Assembly (NCBI GenBank): GCA_963970005.1
Contig: CAXAMN010028983.1
Location: forward strand, 177,131 to 241,130
Source: Durusdinium trenchii
Taxonomy: Eukaryota; Sar; Dinophyceae; Suessiales; Symbiodiniaceae
Length of the DNA stretch: 64,000 bases
Direction of reading: 5' to 3'
The position numbers and the translations under genes were made by a program. Shown piece by piece: positions 57,846 through 64,000 of this stretch (positions are counted from its first letter, which is position 1; each line of letters begins with the position of its first letter). Under the pieces are notes generated by a model. That model did no database searches. It was given only the letters and a program-made list of their open reading frames with translations, and was not told where the DNA came from.

Positions 57846-57992
57846 CTGCGGTTCGTTCTCAGCTAAGAGGTGGGCTGAAATGGTGGTGCGGTTCGGAGAA
57901 GAGGCGTGTTGAAACCAGGGCAACCTTCAAGAGCACTATATCGCTCTTCGTAAGCCGGAAAGCTTATTGTGAAATAGATAGACAACGATAGA

Positions 57993-58014
57993 CATATATA
58001 TATATATATATATA
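57993..58014. repeat. (TA)n microsatellite
   Basis: About 11 TA units. Similar short TA runs occur at 2148-2190, 15187-15245 and 41430-41449. Confidence 0.95.
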
Positions 58015-58252
58015 AGGAGATGGAGGGACTGAACATAAGACTTTGAACCTGAATCTCTTGCCTTCCCCTGCCTTTGCAGGAGTGATGAGGAGTTCAGGGT
58101 GCAGGATCGTCACGAGCAGGTCTTAAACACAAGTAAAGCTTGCGGTAAATGATCTTGAGGGACGACATCTATATCTATGAATGATCTTGGGCCCTAAGCC
58201 CTAGTCTTTATTAGCCGGACTCCTATCGATTTCTGGCACTTCTCCTCCGTTG

Positions 58253-58470
58253 GTACAAGGTGGTACAATGCTGGTGCTGGTGCTGGTCGGGCTTCTGAAT
58301 CGTGGAAGCGCCATTTTCCCTCTGTGTCGTCTTGAGTGTATAGTTTTGTGCGTCGACCTGCGCACTCTTTTGGGGTTTTCATGCATCTTGCGCCCAGTGG
58401 GACGCAAATGCCGTTCGCGCGTTTCACTCGTGGATCGTGCGCAATGAGTGGGTGTACAAGGTGGTACAAT
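58253..58470. repeat. 17-bp direct repeats flanking a 184-bp segment
   Basis: GTACAAGGTGGTACAAT is found at 58253-58269 and 58454-58470. The unit itself contains an internal GGTACAA / GTACAAG repeat. The enclosed segment is GC-richer than its surroundings and is open on both strands. Confidence 0.85.
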
Positions 58471-58979
58471 ATGGGACCTGTTCTTGCACAAAAAAGCACA
58501 TCCAACAGCCCCCCCAAAAAAACATCTGAAATGAAGTCATGCTGAAAAATATGGTTATTGGATGTAGTCCACCTCAAAAACCATCCAAACACCTATCTTC
58601 CACCCCTCCCTTCTTCGCCAAAACAGGGTCGCACTTCCCACCTGACGAACCTCCAGCATCCAGGCACGGCCGTACCTGTACCAAGCAAACATGTCATGTC
58701 GATGGATGTAATGATGTTTTATTCCGGTACTTTTTGATGCGAGGCCAATCCTTTTTGAACATGGGATGCGATGGATCAACATTGAAAAGAACAACACGCA
58801 ACAGATGTTGAATTAACCCCAAGCAAAACGACCATGTTCATCCTTCCCACTTTTTAAACAGTATCCAAAAAGACTCGGTTGGACACTCAATGGTTTGCTC
58901 TGAACCGCCCGTGACGGGCTCTGAACCTCCACTCGCCCGGTCAGAAGCTCGGTCCATCGGCCCATCGCGTGTTCATCGG

Positions 58980-59062
58980 CTTTGCGTCGGGCCGGCGGCT
59001 CCGGCCGTGGAGCACTGTTGCTCATCCAGGTTGAAGATCCCGGTGTCAAAGGGTGTGTCATC
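58980..59062 (-). CDS. Candidate exon of an unidentified gene
   Basis: The exon begins after GTTTGCAG|G and reads DDTPFDTGIFNLDEQ. Its end is uncertain: GA, GT or downstream donors are possible. High GC at third positions and the AG|G border support a real exon. No family recognised. Confidence 0.4.
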
Positions 59063-60463
59063 CTGCAAACAAAGGCATTTTTTCAAGGGTTTGTCAAGGT
59101 CTAACAGAAGTCTAACAGAGTCTAATTAACGGTCAGTGTGTGTTTTTCGTTCCACTTTTGGACCAACCTCACAAGGTATGACAATTCCTGGCAAAGCAAT
59201 GGACAACGTCCGCAACATGAGTCATAAGTGTGTGCTGACCCGTGGTCAATGACCCTTCGTAGGAGTATTGAAGCACTGTGAATTTGGGCCGGCTCGACTC
59301 ACATCACCACAGGCTGGCAGACTGACCAAGCATCTCTCAAGCATCTCTTAAAGCGAACGTCCGTCGAAGGAACATCCTTTGTACGCTTTTGCATACCCAT
59401 CATGGGCCAACGGCCAAGGGAGGAAGCGATAATCCAGTCAAGGGGAAACATGCAGGAAGATCAGGACTTATAGTCATCCTTGGGTGATCTGGGTGGGTGC
59501 TACCTCTATGTTCTTTTTTTAAAGTAAGCAGTCCCTGCCGTGGTCTCTCACTCAGCCCATCATACGATTGATACCCTCGACTCCAGCTGCGAATGTGGCA
59601 AGTCTCAACTGCTCCTCATTCTCGTGGGCATCCTCAGTAAATAGAACGAGACTCTGACAGTTGAAATTAGGGGTGTGAGCTCAACCCCGAAACTTCATTC
59701 CCCCCAAGAAAGCGATGTCTATCATCTGATTTGATGGATCTTGATGGTGTTTCATGGAAGACGATAATGACTCATGACCTCGTTTTCCATTTGTTTTCCA
59801 TGGGTCCCTTTAGGGCTTTTAGAGTTCTCTTGCTCATGCCTTCCAAAAGAAAGAGCTGTCCTCCTATGGAATTGTGATAGCTTGGAAACAAAAAACAAGT
59901 AGAACTCCATGGCGGTCCTCTTGACTATATTGTGACCCTGAAACTGTCCACCAACACCAAGAGCTTCTACCAAGGCCTCGCGTCGCCTCTGGGCTGGTTC
60001 CTTTGAGAACAAGAGACATTTTTGGGGCCTATGATAATGATATCCTCCTAACTGAGTGACCTCTATTTTGCATCACCCAGAAGCCAACAAATGGTATTCT
60101 CCTTTCAAAGAGGAGGTCAAATGGGCTCTAAGCTACTATACATATTATATACTCCAGAAAGACCTCAGAGACTCAGCCGCGTAGCTGCTATAGCTTCCCG
60201 CTTCCCCCATCCGAAGTGGAGTTTCGCTGGTTTTGTTGAATGGCTTGTACCTGGTGTACTTCAGTTGCTTGTGCTCGACCAAAGTTTGACAGAGTTCTAC
60301 AACTCTTCAGACACATGAGCAGCAGGAACCTTTCTACGATGTGATGAAACGTAAGCTTCTTCAAAAAAACGTCCGACCATGGGTGCGACCCTTCAGAGAG
60401 GGTCGGCTTTCTTGGTCGGAACAATTTCACTGAAAAACCATGACGTGGCATCAAGGGCCGCAC

Positions 60464-60690
60464 CCTTTCATCGTTGCCGTCGTCCTCATAGTCCATGCCG
60501 CCTGGCCACTTCAAATACTTCAACCGAATGAGATGCATCAAAGGACTAGGACACCAAAACAGCCCAAACCGCGGCCCACAGCTCTAGAGTTGATGTAATT
60601 ACAGTAGCTGCTTCTCCGATCTTGTTTGTCAGTGTCCTTGGCTCTCTTGGATACCACTCCGAACAGTCTCTCCCAAGGCGGGTTTCGGAC
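60464..60690 (-). CDS. Two candidate exons of an unidentified gene
   Basis: 60690 down to about 60615 follows GCCGGAG|G and reads VRNPPWERLFGVVSKRAKDT. 60464-60501 follows GGCCAG|G and reads GGMDYEDDGNDER with a GT donor. Both are GC3-rich like the RNR1 exons. No family recognised. They are the first of a series of similar minus-strand islands continuing down to 42.6 kb. Confidence 0.4.
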
Positions 60691-61713
60691 CTCCGGCAGT
60701 GCCGCGTTGGATTCGGGATCCCACGCGGCTGGCGGCCACGCTGAGAGCCCAAGAGTTGGTCAAATAGGATCTGAACTGATGTATATATATATATACTTTT
60801 TCACAGCTTAGAGCTGGATTCACAGCTAGACGTTCTGGTGCATTCTTGAAAACACCTATTTTGCCCATAGGGAGTAGCTTCGACGTATCACAAGAGAGAG
60901 TTGAATGATGTATGCATCAAGCAGGCCAAACTGGATTAGGCCGATGCGACTTTTCTTTTGTCCGATCCTACGTATCTTGGACAACGCCAATAGCAGGTGC
61001 CGGTCTCGTCTCAAATGGTGCGAGGAAGCGATTTGGTGAAAATGGCGGCAGCGCCGAGCGAAAATTCGGGGAAGGCAGGGCCTCCCGTCACCACCACTAG
61101 ACAAGCCCCATGGCATGTTCAAGCGGCGATGGAATATATAGTGTACACTTTGAAAGCGATATCGTTCCTTGATACTTAGGAACACTCTTGAAACACAACT
61201 GCGTCAACGTGTAGTCCGGCATGTTTGGCCCTAGCAACTTAAGTTTTAAACGAAAGCCCAAAAGACCTTGGAGACGCGAATATCAAGAAATAACTTCACA
61301 AAGGCTACAGAAAATACCTCAAATATGTTGAAATTCTGAAGGTCTCTGTTGGTGGTCTTTTGAACTGTTTCCCCATCCGTTGCTTTCAAAGGCCCAAGAT
61401 GTTTCTCACTTCTTTGCCAAGAACTGCCAAGTTGGGATGACCTGAGTCGCAGCGCGGGAGAGCACCTAGCGCCTAGCGCGGTGCGCTCAGCCGCTCGGCC
61501 GGTCGCCGGTCGACCCAAACAGACGAGTCTGAGCGGAGTGGAGGGGTGACCTTCTCTTAGTTGGATATCGGATATCCTACATATAGCCACAAAAGCCCTA
61601 TTTTGTGAGGTTGGTTGGAGGGTAGAGTGAAGAAGCCAAAGACCAAAACCTCCAACTCGATTCGCCTGCGCGTGTTGTGCACCGCGCCGATGCCGTAGGA
61701 CGGTCCAAGAGGC

Positions 61714-64000
61714 GGAGTCAGGGTTCAGGGACACTGAGTCGATGCCCTGTGGCAGGCAGTGGATGACGACCCCAAAACTCACCCCTCTCTTCATGGCTTT
61801 ACACCCTCCAAGGTTCGGCTGTTCGGAGACCCCAAGAGATGATTCTCTTCCTTCTCAGGTGGTCAATGGTCCGGGGTCCCCCCAAATGTCTCACACCCCA
61901 CTCCGACTTCTTTAGGGAAAACACGTGTCAACTGCCAGACCTGCTCCATGAGCCACTTTGCCAGGTCCGGATGGTCTGAGGGTCCCTGTCCGCAAATGCC
62001 CACGTACCTCAGCTGCGCGAAGCAACGTGCGGCGTGCGTTGCGGGTAGGAAGTTGGTCTTGCGAGTGACGCGAATGGGTGAAAAAGGATTCTTCTCAATG
62101 GCCACGACACCTGTCAAACAAGTGGGTTACATGATGTTGTATGACTGCACAACTAGCTTTATACTCTAGCTAATATAGTCTGATGCATAAAAAAGTAATA
62201 TACGTACGTAATATATATATATATATATACATATAGAGAGAGAGAGAGATGTATAGAGAGAGAGAGATGAAACCACACATTCAACCCGTCATGATGCACA
62301 CGTGATGACTTGTCGGCTCCATACAACACGGGCTGCGAAGCGCCGCGCTCGGAGCGCGCGGTGCTGAGAGGAGCGCGGGTCCCCTCGATGCGACGATGCC
62401 GTTGGGGCTGACTGAGTTCGATCTCATGGGTCGTTGGCCAACATCCACCCTTAAACAAAACAAATAAACAACACCACCCAGCACACCCAGCAGTATCCCA
62501 AGATCCAGGAATCATTGACCTAAAACATCCACCATGCAGGAATCATCTCTGCCCGGTGCTTTCATCAAGGCACTTGCCCTTCTTCTTGGCTGCCTTGATC
62601 AAGGTCTCCAAACCCTTCATCACCGCAGGGTTTCGCTCATCGAAGTATTGGGCCACTAGGCCTCGAAAACGGCGGTGTTCTGCAAGAGTTCAGGATATCT
62701 TCGATGAGCTCAAAGTCCTCCTTTTTCATTTGGAGGTATGGGGTATCTTGTGCACAATCTACTCATCTATCGATTGGGTCTATTCGAGAACATTCAATAT
62801 TGTGCATGTAGGTTCTCTCTCCACTTTGTTCGAGAAAGTTGAACATAGTTGAACCAAACCCTGAAACATTCCTTCGCACTGGCCTCAATCAGCCTCACCC
62901 TTTGGAAGCCACCTACTTGACCCCCACTGTTCTAGAGGAACCAGAAACACAAAAAAAAACACACACCGGAGTCCTGGAGAAGAAGAACAGCACATCAAAC
63001 TCTAAAATATATGGCTGGGTGTTGGACCTGTTGGCTGGGTATTGGACCTGTTGGCTGGGTGTTGGATCTGTTGGCTGGGTGATTCTCCTATCCGTTTTCA
63101 GGTTCCAAAGAACGTCTTCCAAGCTATGAGTGTTTATCACTTACTCTCCGCACCTGAGTCACGGTCCAAGCCCAAGGTGAGCTGAGTGAGATCATTGCTG
63201 CCAATGGAGAAGCCGTCCTTGGGGATGTGAGGACAAGCAGTAAATCCCATGGTCAACCCTGAAACATCTTCGAATTCGATGGAACATCGGTTCTGTCCTT
63301 CCAGGGTACCCATCCTGGGCCCATCCGTGGTCACTTTCGAAGAAAGTCCGGATGGAGCCTTAAGCCTTATTCCTTACATCTCTGTAAACGTTTTTGGGGT
63401 TGCGGAGTGCGTGGAAGGTGGCAAGTTGTACTAACACAGTGCTCTGCACCAGTGCTCCTTCCAGCTGGTAGGATTGCCTTTGTAGTGAAATCTCAGCATT
63501 GGCTACCACACCCTCTATGTACAGCCGGCAGCAAGCCACTGCAGGATGTTCACCTGTTAAATTAGGATTCTTTACTAATAGCTTCCAACCTACCAGCAAT
63601 GGCCTCCAACCCAATAGCAATGGCCTCCAACCCAATAGCAATGGCCTCCAACCCAACAGCAATGGCCTCGAACCCAATAGCGATGGCCTCCAACCTACTA
63701 GCGATGGCCTCCACCTGAGAAAGCTTGGACTTCTCAGCTGAAAACACAATAACACATGCAGTGTATTGCCATCGGAGTGGGTCAAAACTTCGATGTTGAG
63801 CCCGCACTTCAGGTGCACCGACAAAGACATGGTTTCAAACGGTTTCGGGTTTGTGGTCTGATGGGGATGATCTTGCTATGTTGATATGTGTTGATCCTCA
63901 TTGAGTTTTTCTGAAACAAAGTACACAAAGATTCCAACACATCCATCTTGTTCAAGCTGCAAAGTACTCCAGAAACTCTTCGGCCAAGAAGACATTGCTT
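61714..64000 (-). CDS. ppsA: Phosphoenolpyruvate synthase (pyruvate, water dikinase), C-terminal exons; partial
   Basis: PEP synthase makes phosphoenolpyruvate from pyruvate and ATP, releasing AMP and phosphate. Four exons on the minus strand match the C-terminal PEP/pyruvate-binding TIM barrel of bacterial-type enzymes: 63154-63217 (GFSIGSNDLTQLTLGLDR), 62574-62661 (LVAQYFDERNPAVMKGLETL), 61941-62007 (YVGICGQGPSDHPDLAKW) and 61714-61746 (GIDSVSLNPDS). The phases fit exactly: 64, 88, 67 and 33 bp. Three donors are GT, the last looks like GC, and all acceptors are AG|G. The GICGQGPSDHP and IDSVSLNPD motifs match PpsA better than pyruvate phosphate dikinase. The last few C-terminal residues after NPDS were not located. 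The N-terminal ATP-grasp and phosphohistidine domains must lie beyond 64000. 63218-64000 appears intronic and contains a 21-bp minisatellite. Confidence 0.9.
62211..62268. repeat. (TA)n(GA)n compound microsatellite
   Basis: A TA tract of about 20 bases is followed by two GA tracts. It lies in the PEP synthase intron between the exons at 62574 and 62007. Confidence 0.95.
63013..63082. repeat. 20-bp minisatellite, 3.5 copies
   Basis: The unit is GGCTGGGTGTTGGACCTGTT with single-base changes. It lies in the intron between the first two PEP synthase exons in the window. Confidence 0.9.
63581..63715. repeat. 21-bp minisatellite, about six copies
   Basis: The unit is close to AATGGCCTCCAACCCAATAGC. 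Because it is 21 bp long it stays open in several frames; the minus strand reads repeats of LEAIAIG. It lies in what appears to be a PEP synthase intron. Confidence 0.9.

Noticed and set aside
60856..61185. 109-codon minus frame
   Set aside because: Basic, His/Arg-rich composition with other frames equally open; no splice-bounded protein-like core.
61246..61700. 182-codon minus frame downstream of the PEP synthase exon
   Set aside because: Only its first part (IDSVSLNPDS) is genuine; after that it runs into intron-like sequence without family similarity.
1..64000. Relict dinoflagellate spliced-leader sequences marking retroposed genes
   Set aside because: I looked for the conserved ...TTTTGGCTCAAG end on both strands and did not see it. 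The genes also have introns, so recent retroposition is unlikely.

Overview
The window looks like nuclear DNA of a dinoflagellate, most likely a Symbiodiniaceae-type genome (inference). There is no dense prokaryotic-style coding. Recognisable proteins are split into many short exons of about 30-145 bp, separated by introns of a few hundred bases to several kb. Every resolved 3' splice junction of the two identified genes has the form AG|G, and most 5' splice sites are GC or GA rather than GT. All assembled genes lie on the minus strand, which fits the unidirectional gene arrays known from dinoflagellates. Exon borders were placed by eye by matching reading frames to conserved protein families.

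Layout from left to right. Positions 239-about 5030 (minus) hold a multi-exon gene of an uncharacterised repetitive dinoflagellate family. It has a Lys-rich N-terminal part with an AT-hook and a C-terminal part with motifs resembling a DNA cytosine methyltransferase. Positions 6022-6741 hold a small three-exon membrane-protein-like gene. Positions 7003-26146 hold the large (R1) subunit of class Ia ribonucleotide reductase: 27 exons were found, from the start codon to roughly 85% of the protein. The last ~120 residues are absent and presumably lie left of the window. Introns 18 and 27 of this gene are large or open-ended and contain other coding-like material and repeats.

Positions 26813-about 38530 hold a tightly packed minus-strand block of three gene-like units (A, B, C). 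A carries a UBA-like domain, basic low-complexity tracts and methyltransferase-like motifs. B is a charged, Lys-rich protein. C has motifs typical of a dinoflagellate multicopy family that I suspect is transposase-derived. Together they look like one ~12 kb mobile or repetitive element just upstream of the reductase start codon, with a shared short motif at both ends and in the middle.

Positions 42.6-60.7 kb contain at least a dozen GC-rich, AG|G-bounded, coding-like islands on the minus strand that I could not assign to a family. They are probably exons of one or two long genes. Positions 61714-64000 carry the C-terminal exons of a bacterial-type phosphoenolpyruvate synthase (pyruvate, water dikinase), whose N-terminal part lies beyond the right edge.

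The rest is intron or intergenic DNA with microsatellites, minisatellites, local duplications and one long hairpin. I saw no rRNA, convincing tRNA, CRISPR array or bacterial-type operon signals.
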